Shown here: piece after piece, positions 1-6,455 of the stretch
Layout: each line of letters begins with the position of its first letter
Numbering within the stretch: position 1 is the stretch's first letter
DNA from: UBA9715 sp964553375
Lineage (GTDB): Bacteria > Actinomycetota > Coriobacteriia > Coriobacteriales > Eggerthellaceae
Reading direction: 5' to 3'
Assembly: GCA_964553375.1 (NCBI GenBank)
Contig: CAZKKN010000066.1
Span: 1-8,362, forward strand
Length of the DNA: 8,362 nucleotides
Made by a program: the position numbers and the translations under genes
Notes under the pieces: model-generated
What the model was told of the DNA's origin: nothing
The model's database searches: none
What the model saw: only the letters and a program-made list of their open reading frames with translations

Positions 1-58
1 CATGCCATCATCCCCGTCCCCTGACATAAAACATCCCCGTCCCCTGACATAATCCCGA
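1..58. repeat. Right half of a large palindromic intergenic repeat (copy 1)
   Basis: Bases 1-33 are the exact reverse complement of 8308-8340. With four substitutions and one single-base gap the match continues to TAATCCCGA at 50-58, which pairs with TCGGGATTA at 8284-8292. Inside it, a 21-bp unit containing CCCCGTCCCCTGACAT occurs twice in tandem, at 9-29 and 32-52. The hairpin centre lies just left of base 1, so only one arm is present. It sits beyond the terminator of the molybdoenzyme operon. The GTCCCCTGACA core resembles REP-type elements linked to IS200-like tyrosine transposases (RAYTs); this is a resemblance from memory, and no transposase gene is in the window. Confidence 0.85.
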
Positions 59-80
59 TTACCTGATTACCCCAGCCGGC

Positions 81-123
81 AAACGAACAAAGCCGGCGCC
101 ACGGAATGGCCCATGGCGCCGGC
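81..123 (-). terminator. Intrinsic terminator of the molybdoenzyme operon
   Basis: A perfect 10-bp GC-rich stem pairs GCCGGCGCCA (92-101) with TGGCGCCGGC (114-123) around a 12-nt loop. Read on the minus strand, the stem is followed by TTTGTTCGTTT (91 down to 81). It lies 25-67 bases past the stop codon of the NrfD-like gene, the last gene of the operon. The orientation of the T-rich tail fits termination of minus-strand transcription only. Confidence 0.8.
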
Positions 124-147
124 AATCTGCCAAACTGTGAAATCGGT

Positions 148-1014
148 CTAGAGGAATGCCACCGGCAGAGCCGCCAGCACGATGAGCAACCTCAACATGA
201 AACCGCCGATGAGCACCCCGCTCTCTCCGATGATGCTTATCACCAGCGAAGTCGTCGAGGTCTCGGGCTTCTTCGTGATGAACACGGGATACCCCTCAAT
301 CATGAACGGCGCTACAAGCCCCAGGATCACCAGTCCGCCCCAGAACATCACCGCGTACTGGCCGCTGATAAGCGAGGCAACGGACGCCGCCCCTTCGGGA
401 CTCCCCGAATTCACGATGATAAGCATCGTGAACAGCACCACCATCTCAATCGCAGACAGAATGACATGGCTCTTCTTGATAAGCCACATCTGCTCGAATC
501 GCTCACGGTCGGCGATAAGGCCAACGAGGCTCGTGGCGGCAAGACCTGCGGAGAGCGCCGACACCACGAACAGAATGGGGAGTATGGCGTTATTCCAAAG
601 CGGGCAAGCCTGTACCACGCCGAGAAGGAATCCCGTATAGGCCGCAACGCAGAAGGCGGATATGATTCCAACCCAATTCAGCCACTGCGGCACCGGCTTC
701 TTCATCAGCTCCAACAGAGCGACCACAAGGCTCACGGGCATGTACACGCAGATGAAATACACCCCCAGCGTCATGACCGATCCCGGATTCATTACCAGAT
801 AGATGAACCTCAGAGGATTATGAAGCCCCGCCTCGGCGTCGAGGATCAGCAGCAACAGGCCTATTGCGATGAAGACCGGCGCGATCATCCTCCCTGCGAT
901 TCGCATTTTCACGCTTTCGGGGTATTTCTTCTCCACGAAAGCCGCTGTTATAAAAGCTCCGGCAGAGGCACCTGCCAAAAACAGGTACCACGCGATCATT
1001 GGACCCCAAACCAT
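148..1014 (-). CDS. NrfD/PsrC-like polytopic membrane subunit of a molybdoenzyme complex
   Basis: This 288-residue protein is probably the quinol-oxidising membrane anchor of the complex. Eight hydrophobic segments are visible at about residues 4-25, 41-61, 77-102, 112-135, 141-168, 182-202, 218-240 and 257-286, matching the eight helices known for PsrC. The N-terminal WGPMIAWYLFLAGASAGAF stretch, the AYTGFLLG motif (Tyr126, in the style of the family's quinone-site tyrosine) and the C-terminal GGFMLR are characteristic of NrfD/PsrC proteins. No signal peptide or heme-ligand pattern was seen. The ATG at 1014 is preceded by GAGGTGA, which overlaps the end of the ferredoxin gene; the gap between the genes is only 7 bp, so translation is likely coupled. 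It is last in the operon. It could equally serve a thiosulfate-, polysulfide- or organic-substrate reductase; the sequence does not say which. Confidence 0.95.
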   Translation of the reverse strand: MVWGPMIAWYLFLAGASAGAFITAAFVEKKYPESVKMRIAGRMIAPVFIAIGLLLLILDAEAGLHNPLRFIYLVMNPGSVMTLGVYFICVYMPVSLVVALLELMKKPVPQWLNWVGIISAFCVAAYTGFLLGVVQACPLWNNAILPILFVVSALSAGLAATSLVGLIADRERFEQMWLIKKSHVILSAIEMVVLFTMLIIVNSGSPEGAASVASLISGQYAVMFWGGLVILGLVAPFMIEGYPVFITKKPETSTTSLVISIIGESGVLIGGFMLRLLIVLAALPVAFL

Positions 1015-1021
1015 CGTCTCA

Positions 1022-1558
1022 TCACCTCACGTAATAGATCTTTGCTTTTGTCAGATCCCCTGCCAAAGGCTGGGCGTTCGTGCGTGCGATCTCCTTCGAT
1101 ATCTCGCTTTCGGGATCATCGAGGTCTCCGAAGATGCGCGCACCGGAGATGCAGGTGCCGACGCACTTGGGTGGGTTGCCGGGCTCTCCATCGGTCCAGC
1201 AGAAACGGCATTTCTCAACGACGCCGCTGGGGTGCAATTGGATACGCGCATCATAGGGGCAGGCGGCCATGCAGTACTTGCACCCTATGCATTTCTCCTC
1301 GTCCACCAGCACCACGCCCGATTCGGTCGTGTACGTAGCGGTCGTCGGGCAGACCGACTGGCAGGGGGCATCTTCGCAATGCATGCACTGCACAGGGATG
1401 TTCTCCGCATAGACGGAAGGGTATTGCCCCCGTTCTTCTTCATAGAACTTTATGAACATCTCGTCGGGGGCAAGCCCGTTATACATCTGACAGGCGATTC
1501 TGCAGGAGTAGCATCCGACGCACTTCTTGGTGTTTATCAGCATTCCGTAACGAGCCAT
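1022..1558 (-). CDS. 4Fe-4S ferredoxin-type electron-transfer subunit (DmsB/PsrB/NrfC-like)
   Basis: This 178-residue iron-sulfur subunit should carry electrons from the NrfD-like membrane subunit to the molybdopterin subunit. All sixteen cysteines fall into four motifs: C13/16/19/23, C58/61/66/70, C90/93/96/100 and C117/120/132/136. This is the arrangement of the DmsB/PsrB family, which holds four [4Fe-4S] clusters. No cysteine is missing or replaced, so all four clusters are likely cubanes. There is no signal peptide; in this family the protein is co-exported with the Tat-carrying catalytic subunit, which fits here. The ATG at 1558 shares one base with the TAA of the upstream gene (TAATG), a strong sign of translational coupling, and GAGG lies 4 bases upstream. 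Length is slightly shorter than E. coli DmsB, close to PsrB/NrfC types. Confidence 0.97.
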   Translation of the reverse strand: MARYGMLINTKKCVGCYSCRIACQMYNGLAPDEMFIKFYEEERGQYPSVYAENIPVQCMHCEDAPCQSVCPTTATYTTESGVVLVDEEKCIGCKYCMAACPYDARIQLHPSGVVEKCRFCWTDGEPGNPPKCVGTCISGARIFGDLDDPESEISKEIARTNAQPLAGDLTKAKIYYVR

Positions 1559-3768
1559 TATGCCTCGACCTTCCTCACTTTGACCGCAACCTCCTGGGTC
1601 ATCGCCGCACCCACGCCGGGCTCCATATGGAACGGCACGAAGTCCATGAAATTGATTCCGAAGCCTTCCGCCCGCGTAAGGTAGGGCGAAGTGCCGCCAT
1701 AATGCGTCGGCAGGAACACCACACCCGGCTTCAGGCGCTCCGTCACCTTAGCGGCCACCTTCCCCGTCGCTTCGCTTGACGATATCTCCACCATGTCGCC
1801 TTCCTCAACGCCGAGTTTCTTGGCATCCGCACTCGAAAGCCATACACGTTCGAGGTCGTGCTCGCGCGATACCGCATTGAGCGATTCCAGATTCAGCGTC
1901 ATCGTGTGCGATTGGATGCTCTGCTTGCCGCCGACGAAATGGAATTCGCCGTCTTCCGGCTGCACGAGCCGCGGAATGAATCCGATGACCGGATTCAAAC
2001 CCGCCTCGCCGACTTTCTCCGAGGTGAATTGGAACTTCCCCGTCGGCGTTGCGAATGCGGGAACACCGTAGGAGAACGGCGCGGTGGGAAGCTCCACGAT
2101 GCCCGCCTCGGTGACTTCCGCGATCGAAGTTCCCACGGACTGGAGCTGGGCCTCGGCAAGCTCTTCCACCGTGAAATCGAAGTACTGGCCAACACCGCAT
2201 GCATCGGCAAGCTCCGAGAAGATCTGATCGCATGGTTTCGTTTCAGGATGTATCTTCTGGAGAACCTGGGTGCGCATGGCCACATAGTGCTTCTTTCCCC
2301 CGATGAATTCCGGAAGCTCCATGCGCTCGAGCGAGGTGCACTCGGGGAGCACGTAATCCGATGCCATGCAGGTTTCGCTCATCTGGATGTCCACGGAAAC
2401 CACGAGCTTGGCCTTATCGAGCGCTTCGCGCCATTTCGCCGGGTTGGAATAGCCTTTGAGCGCGTTCGAGTTGTAGAAGAACACCCCCTCGATCCGGCCA
2501 TCAAGGCACCCTTCGAGCACGGCCAGATTGGTTCCCATGCTGCTCAGGGCAAGGGGATATTCCGCCTCTCCGACGCGCTTGCCCGCAGGCTTCGGCACGG
2601 GAGGGAACTTCACGGGATCCACGTCACCGACTTTCGGGGAAGTGGTTATGAGCGCTCCGCCCTTCTGTCCCCAGCACCCCAAAAGGGCATTCACCGCGCA
2701 CACGCAACGCGCCGTCTCGAACGAGTTCTGATAAGCGCAGCCGAACGCCGCCCGCCAGGAGGGCTCGATGGCGCAGGCGGGCGCCGCTTTCGCGAGGTCC
2801 TGCGCAAGCTCGATGATCTTCTCGGCCGGCACATCGCAGATGCCCTCCGCCCACTCGGGCGTGTATTCTGCGACCTGGTTTGCGAACTCGGGGAACCCCG
2901 TGCAATGCTGCTCGACGAATTCATGGTCGTAAAGATCCTGGGTTATAAGCACATTGGCGATTCCCAGCAGCAATGCGATATCGCAACCAGGCTTGATCGG
3001 CACCCAATCCGTCGCGAAGATACCGGTATTGTTCAGCCGCGGGTCAACGATGACCACGCGGGTGCTGCGATCGGCGGCCTCGGCAACGCTCTTCACAGAC
3101 GACGGGCGGATTCCGTCCCCATAGCTGCGGCCGATGAATACGACCATCTTCGCATTGCCCCAATCCACCGAGAAATTCGATGCGCCGATCGCCTGATTGA
3201 TGCCGCTTTCTTTCGACAGATTGCACGCCGCCCCATGCGTATAGAAGTTGTTCGACCCAAGTGCATTTATGAAGCGCTTGGTGTAGTACTTTCCGGACGG
3301 GCGCGGATCTTGGATCATCGCCAGGGCCTCGGGGCCCGCAGTGCGCTTTATCTCCGCCACCTTCTCGGCAATTTCCCTATAGGCCTGATCCCAGCTTATC
3401 GGTTCGAACGTGCCGTCCTCCCTGCGCTTCATGGGGGTGGTGACGCGCTCGTCGTCGTAGGCCCACTGGGACGTGCCCTGACCGCGCCCGCAAAGCGTGC
3501 CCTTGGCATAGGGATGATCCTTCATCCCCTCCACATACCAAAGGCGCCCGTTTTTGGTGGTTGCGAACAGGCCGCATTTGCTGGAGCACCCGTTGCAAAG
3601 TGAGGGCCCCCTTGCGATCAGATCGTCGGCTGCCGCCGCCTGCTCCGTCTGCCATTCGCCAAAGGAGAGGGCACCTGCCGTCGCCGCAAGCGCCAATGTG
3701 GCCGCGCCTCCCTTCAGGAAGCTTCGCCGTGTTGAACATATCTGCACTTTCTTCTCCTTCCGTGCCAT
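1558..3768 (-). CDS. Tat-exported molybdopterin oxidoreductase catalytic subunit (DMSO reductase superfamily, PsrA/PhsA-like)
   Basis: From the ATG at 3768 this is a 736-residue catalytic subunit binding bis-MGD and one [4Fe-4S] cluster. It begins with a twin-arginine signal, STRRSFLKGG at residues 12-21, followed by an Ala-rich hydrophobic stretch, so it is probably exported. The cluster motif is C58-x2-C61-x3-C65-x27-C93. The segment NNFYTHGAAC places Cys182 where PsrA/PhsA-type enzymes have their molybdenum-ligating cysteine, unlike the serine of true DMSO and TMAO reductases. SETCMASDYVLPEC and the C-terminal domain from about SHTMTLNLESL onward are typical of the family's molybdopterin domains. 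In-frame TTG (3804) and GTG (3798) starts exist, but the ATG gives a normal Tat leader and has GAGGAG just upstream, though closely spaced. It follows the chaperone gene by 36 bp. Its substrate is not determined; sulfur oxyanions, polysulfide or an organic acceptor are all possible. Confidence 0.95.
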   Translation of the reverse strand: MARKEKKVQICSTRRSFLKGGAATLALAATAGALSFGEWQTEQAAAADDLIARGPSLCNGCSSKCGLFATTKNGRLWYVEGMKDHPYAKGTLCGRGQGTSQWAYDDERVTTPMKRREDGTFEPISWDQAYREIAEKVAEIKRTAGPEALAMIQDPRPSGKYYTKRFINALGSNNFYTHGAACNLSKESGINQAIGASNFSVDWGNAKMVVFIGRSYGDGIRPSSVKSVAEAADRSTRVVIVDPRLNNTGIFATDWVPIKPGCDIALLLGIANVLITQDLYDHEFVEQHCTGFPEFANQVAEYTPEWAEGICDVPAEKIIELAQDLAKAAPACAIEPSWRAAFGCAYQNSFETARCVCAVNALLGCWGQKGGALITTSPKVGDVDPVKFPPVPKPAGKRVGEAEYPLALSSMGTNLAVLEGCLDGRIEGVFFYNSNALKGYSNPAKWREALDKAKLVVSVDIQMSETCMASDYVLPECTSLERMELPEFIGGKKHYVAMRTQVLQKIHPETKPCDQIFSELADACGVGQYFDFTVEELAEAQLQSVGTSIAEVTEAGIVELPTAPFSYGVPAFATPTGKFQFTSEKVGEAGLNPVIGFIPRLVQPEDGEFHFVGGKQSIQSHTMTLNLESLNAVSREHDLERVWLSSADAKKLGVEEGDMVEISSSEATGKVAAKVTERLKPGVVFLPTHYGGTSPYLTRAEGFGINFMDFVPFHMEPGVGAAMTQEVAVKVRKVEA

Positions 3769-3804
3769 AACTCCTCGCTTCCGCCGAGTACCTCGCACGC
3801 GCAA

Positions 3805-4458
3805 TCAGGCTGCCGCAGCCTCCTGCGCCAAACTTTTCCGCAGTTCACCGAGTGTTTCCTCAACTTCATCCAGCAACATGAGCCCGTGGCTGATCGCCTC
3901 TATGCACTCGAGCACCCGCTTGCTCGGCTCCCGGACATCCTGGAATGTGCGCTTCCGCTCGGACAATTCGGCGGCGTAAGCCGATATCCAATCGAAATGC
4001 CCCTCCACGAAACTTTCCAACGCACGACGGTTTCCCGCCTCGCTGTAGATGAAGGCGAGCTCGCAAAGAAGCGCCATGTGGTCGGGCATCGCCGCGAAGC
4101 CGCTTGGAACCTCGATCTTGAGTTCTTTCAGAAGCGCGCACATATGACGCGCACTGTCGCCCAAGTAAAGATGCCTCATTGCGCCTAATGCATAATTCCC
4201 TTCGCAATCGCTCCGGGAGGAAGTCCATGCCTTGTAAAGCGACTCCACCGGCAGAAGCGACACCGCTCCACCCGGGGTGAGCACATCCAACTCGAACCTG
4301 CGTCGCACATGCGATGCAGGAGCGACAAGAGCGGCATCGGCATAAGCCTCATCCGCGGGCGCATCTAAGACCGTGAAGAGCACGCCGAGCGCGCGCAAGC
4401 GATCCGCAGCCGCACGCCATGACCCCCACTTCTTGTGCTCTATGTTTCTTCCTACCAT
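3805..4458 (-). CDS. TorD/DmsD-family molybdoenzyme maturation chaperone
   Basis: This 217-residue, mainly helical cytoplasmic protein is first in the operon. It resembles TorD/DmsD chaperones, which bind the Tat leader of the catalytic subunit and hold it for cofactor loading before export. Family-like features are PVESLYKAW near residues 70-78, the MPDHMALLCELAFIY block near 124-138 and HFDWISAY near 154-161, which resembles the family's conserved His...Trp pattern. The N-terminal half is more divergent. The ATG at 4458 was chosen over the in-frame TTG at 4464 because AAGGA lies 6 bases before the ATG. Its TGA at 3805-3807 is 36 bp before the catalytic subunit start. Its role is inferred from family resemblance and from being adjacent to the only Tat-molybdoenzyme in the window. 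Confidence 0.88.
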   Translation of the reverse strand: MVGRNIEHKKWGSWRAAADRLRALGVLFTVLDAPADEAYADAALVAPASHVRRRFELDVLTPGGAVSLLPVESLYKAWTSSRSDCEGNYALGAMRHLYLGDSARHMCALLKELKIEVPSGFAAMPDHMALLCELAFIYSEAGNRRALESFVEGHFDWISAYAAELSERKRTFQDVREPSKRVLECIEAISHGLMLLDEVEETLGELRKSLAQEAAAA

Positions 4459-4482
4459 CTGCAATCCTTTCTTCAGATGGCA

Positions 4483-4488
4483 ATACTA
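4483..4488 (-). promoter_or_regulatory. Possible -10 element of the molybdoenzyme operon
   Basis: On the minus strand TAGTAT (4488 to 4483) lies 24 bases upstream of the chaperone ATG. No convincing -35 sequence is found 16-18 bases further upstream, which would suit an activator-dependent promoter. The perfect dyad at 4511-4527 would be centred about 43 bases before the predicted start point. This is inferred from pattern only. Confidence 0.3.
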
Positions 4489-4510
4489 GATACCTGCACG
4501 GGAAAACGTG

Positions 4511-4527
4511 TCATCAGTTTCTGATGA
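4511..4527. promoter_or_regulatory. Perfect 7-3-7 dyad, candidate operator of the LuxR-type regulator
   Basis: TCATCAG-TTT-CTGATGA is a perfect inverted repeat in the 191-bp space between the divergent operon and regulator gene. It ends three bases before the regulator's predicted -35 box. Its size and symmetry fit a site for a dimeric helix-turn-helix protein. The neighbouring LuxR-type protein is the natural candidate, but binding is an inference. Confidence 0.5.
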
Positions 4528-4530
4528 TTA

Positions 4531-4560
4531 TTGACAAACGCCACTTCACAGGCGTATTTT
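4531..4560 (+). promoter_or_regulatory. Predicted sigma-70-type promoter of the LuxR-type regulator gene
   Basis: A perfect -35 box TTGACA (4531-4536) is followed after 18 bp by TATTTT (4555-4560), a four-of-six match to the -10 consensus. The start point would be near 4567, leaving a leader of about 83 nt before the GTG. The leader contains a small possible hairpin, GGATGC (4592-4597) with GCATCC (4618-4623), with a 20-nt loop. Confidence 0.5.
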
Positions 4561-4649
4561 TGGAAAGATTGATTGCGGAGCGCATTTGAAGGGATGCCTT
4601 TCGGAAACAACTGCTTCGCATCCTCAGCAACGCACATCGGGAGAGCAAC

Positions 4650-6170
4650 GTGAGCAAATCGGTCGAATATTCCAAACAGCCTTTCTTGCATTGGCACAAT
4701 GTGGGGCTGGCTCTCTTCTGGGCAGCGAGCATGCTAACTTTTCGAAGCTCCATCCTTCTTTCGGGAAGCGCGAATACACCCGACAGCAACACCCTTGTCG
4801 TCGTCGTGTCCTTCGTTGCGAACATGACCGTTCTGTTCGCTATCTCGGCCCTGGTTGAGAAGGCGGCAGACAACCTGGGAAGGGTTCCCTCTTGGATCTT
4901 CTGCGCTGCCATTCTTGTCGGATTCGTCCTCATAAGGATCGCCGGTGAGCCCTTCATGGGCGACGGGACTTCGGCGGCCCTTATCGCAGGAGCCCTTCTT
5001 TGCGGGGTCGGCTACGGATATTTTTGGGGAAGCTGGGCTGATGTGCTTGGACGCATCCACCCCTCCACCACTACCGTTTCCATTCCGATATCGTATCTGC
5101 TTACCTCGGTTCTGTTCGTCGCCATAACGCTGGGTGTGTCATTCGCCCAAGTTCCCGGATTGCTGCTCGTCTTCCCGCTTCCCATCTTGTCGCTTCTCTG
5201 CCTTGAGCGCTGCCGCAGGGACGAGTTGGCGAAGGCGGCGGTTCTCAGCCCCGATCCGAAACGGTATATCCAAGCGATCGCCTCGCTTGTTCCGCTGATA
5301 ATCGCCTCGCTTGTTCTGTCGTGCCTTTTCGGATTCATGTGGGAGACAACGGTGCTCAGCACCCATACTGCCACCGAAGCCCATAGACTTCCTTTGATCG
5401 CGAACATCGCCGCAGCCGTCGTTCTTATTGGGGCGGTGCTCATTGCCCGGAAAAAGGCGGATCTGACCCTTGCGTATCAGGTCCTGATCCCCGTCTCCAT
5501 TGTGCTCTTCATTGCGATCCCGTTCTTCTGGCACGAGCAGCCCGTCGTGCTCAACGCTTTCAGCAGTGCGATATACGGCGTCTTCGATGTGATCATCTGG
5601 TATCTGGTGGCATCCACTTCATACGATCTTGCGGTATCCGGCTTCGTGGTCGGTGGCCTTGTGCGAGGGGTTTCCCTATTGAGCCGCCTTATCGGAATCG
5701 GCATCGGATATCTCGTCTTCCTCGATTCGAATGTCTCCAATATCGCCATGTTCGGGCTGTGCATCGGCGCAGTCTACATCCTGGCCATGCTCCTCTGGTT
5801 CCTGTATCGCAATGCTTCGAGTAGCAACAAAGCCGAGGTGTTGGATTCGAGCGATTCGGAAGCGATCGCCTGCGCCGACAGCGCAGACAACACGGCTTCC
5901 CGCAATGATGGAGCCGATAAGGATAGCGGCGAGAATAGCCAAACGGCCACCGATGAAGAGGAGAAGTTCAAGCTTATAGCCGAAGACTATGGGCTTACGC
6001 GGCGGGAAGCCGAAGTGCTCCCCTATCTGGCGCGCGGAAGATCGGCGAAAGTGATCGCTCAAGCGCTTTTCGTCTCGGAACCGACCATCCGCACCCACAC
6101 GAGGCGCATACTGGAGAAGACCTGCCTTCATTCCAAGCAGGAGCTGATCGACCTGGTCGAAAAATACTGA
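4650..6170 (+). CDS. Membrane-anchored LuxR-type transcriptional regulator with 12-helix MFS-like domain
   Basis: This 506-residue protein has about twelve hydrophobic helices (roughly residues 15-37, 48-70, 80-98, 107-128, 142-163, 168-186, 207-231, 246-266, 272-293, 300-322, 328-355 and 365-387). A polar, acidic linker (about 388-439) and a C-terminal LuxR/GerE helix-turn-helix (about 449-503) follow. The HTH shows LTRREAEVL and the recognition helix VSEPTIRTHTRRIL. There is no receiver or autoinducer-binding domain, so sensing probably occurs in the membrane part. This architecture is common in Eggerthellaceae, where members control neighbouring metabolic enzymes, including dopamine dehydroxylase in Eggerthella lenta. 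The GTG start at 4650 is supported by GGAG seven bases upstream; no in-frame ATG precedes the first helix. It is transcribed divergently from the molybdoenzyme operon and is its likely regulator. The ligand is unknown. Confidence 0.94.
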   Translation: MSKSVEYSKQPFLHWHNVGLALFWAASMLTFRSSILLSGSANTPDSNTLVVVVSFVANMTVLFAISALVEKAADNLGRVPSWIFCAAILVGFVLIRIAGEPFMGDGTSAALIAGALLCGVGYGYFWGSWADVLGRIHPSTTTVSIPISYLLTSVLFVAITLGVSFAQVPGLLLVFPLPILSLLCLERCRRDELAKAAVLSPDPKRYIQAIASLVPLIIASLVLSCLFGFMWETTVLSTHTATEAHRLPLIANIAAAVVLIGAVLIARKKADLTLAYQVLIPVSIVLFIAIPFFWHEQPVVLNAFSSAIYGVFDVIIWYLVASTSYDLAVSGFVVGGLVRGVSLLSRLIGIGIGYLVFLDSNVSNIAMFGLCIGAVYILAMLLWFLYRNASSSNKAEVLDSSDSEAIACADSADNTASRNDGADKDSGENSQTATDEEEKFKLIAEDYGLTRREAEVLPYLARGRSAKVIAQALFVSEPTIRTHTRRILEKTCLHSKQELIDLVEKY

Positions 6171-6211
6171 CCGAAAGCACTGAGCAAAAGTGTTCCTTGC
6201 ATTCTTCAAAA

Positions 6212-6247
6212 GGAGGGAGCTATCAAGCCCCCTCCGCTAGCTCCTCC
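6212..6247 (-). terminator. Hairpin between convergent genes, terminator-like on the minus strand
   Basis: GGAGGGAGCTA (6212-6222) pairs with TAGCTCCTCC (6238-6247) with one bulged G, giving about ten pairs around a 15-nt loop. On the minus strand the stem is followed by TTTTGAAG (from 6211 downward), as expected for an intrinsic terminator of the aldo/keto reductase transcript. On the plus strand no T-run follows, so termination of the regulator transcript here is doubtful. An alternative GGAGGG/CCCTCC pairing competes. Confidence 0.4.
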
Positions 6248-6260
6248 AAGGCGCCGTAGC

Positions 6261-6430
6261 GCATGTCAGGGGACGATGGCATAGGGGCGGGGGTGTTTTA
6301 TGTCTGGGGACGGGGTTGATGGCATGATCCTTTCGGATCTTGCAATCATCCCCGTCCCCTGACNNNNNNNNNNCCCCCCCCCCCCCCCCCCCCCCCCCAA
6401 AAAAAACCCCCCCCCCGCCCCCTGACATGC
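6261..6430. repeat. Diverged palindromic intergenic repeat with internal assembly gap (copy 2)
   Basis: The centre is TGATGGCATGATCC (6317-6330), loop TTTC (6331-6334) and GGATCTTGCAATCA (6335-6348). The stem extends outward through GGGGACGGGG and CCCCGTCCCC. Over 6302-6330 against 6335-6363 the arms differ at four of 29 positions. Relative to copy 3, the left arm has A-to-T changes at 6305 and 6316, and the right arm has changes at 6340 and 6344; none compensates another. An outer ATGTCAGGGG at 6263 is mirrored by CCCCTGACAT ending at 6428. The left outer arm carries an insertion including GATGGCAT, so its two ATGTC words are 37 bp apart. It lies between the 3' ends of the LuxR-type and aldo/keto reductase genes. 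This 285-bp stretch (6171-6455) has no gene. Confidence 0.85.
6364..6416. other. Assembly gap (10 N) followed by poly-C/poly-A low-quality sequence
   Basis: Ten N (6364-6373) are followed by 25 C, 8 A and 10 C. The order C-rich, A-rich, C-rich, then GCCCCCTGACAT matches a smeared reading of the expected right arm of the repeat (CCCCGTCCCC, ATAAAA, CCCCGTCCCC, TGACAT). This is best read as sequencing failure at a strong hairpin, not real homopolymers. The true length here is unknown. Confidence 0.85.
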
Positions 6431-6455
6431 CCTTACCCCCTACTCCCCGTTTAGG

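Noticed and set aside
1..52. Short direct repeats as a CRISPR array
   Set aside because: There are only two units with a 2-bp separation, no spacers, and the units belong to the larger palindromic element.
106..1338. A 410-codon open frame on the plus strand
   Set aside because: It is antisense to the NrfD-like and ferredoxin genes, rich in His, Arg and Gln, has no family signature and crosses the operon terminator.
1858..3603. A 581-codon open frame on the plus strand
   Set aside because: It lies fully antisense to the molybdopterin subunit, whose motifs are unmistakable. Its translation is Arg/His/Leu-rich without recognisable domains, as expected from codon-bias shadows in GC-rich DNA.
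3769..3804. Upstream TTG or GTG start of the molybdopterin subunit
   Set aside because: It would add a 12-residue Arg-rich extension before an already normal Tat leader; the ATG at 3768 is simpler, although its ribosome-binding site is closely spaced.
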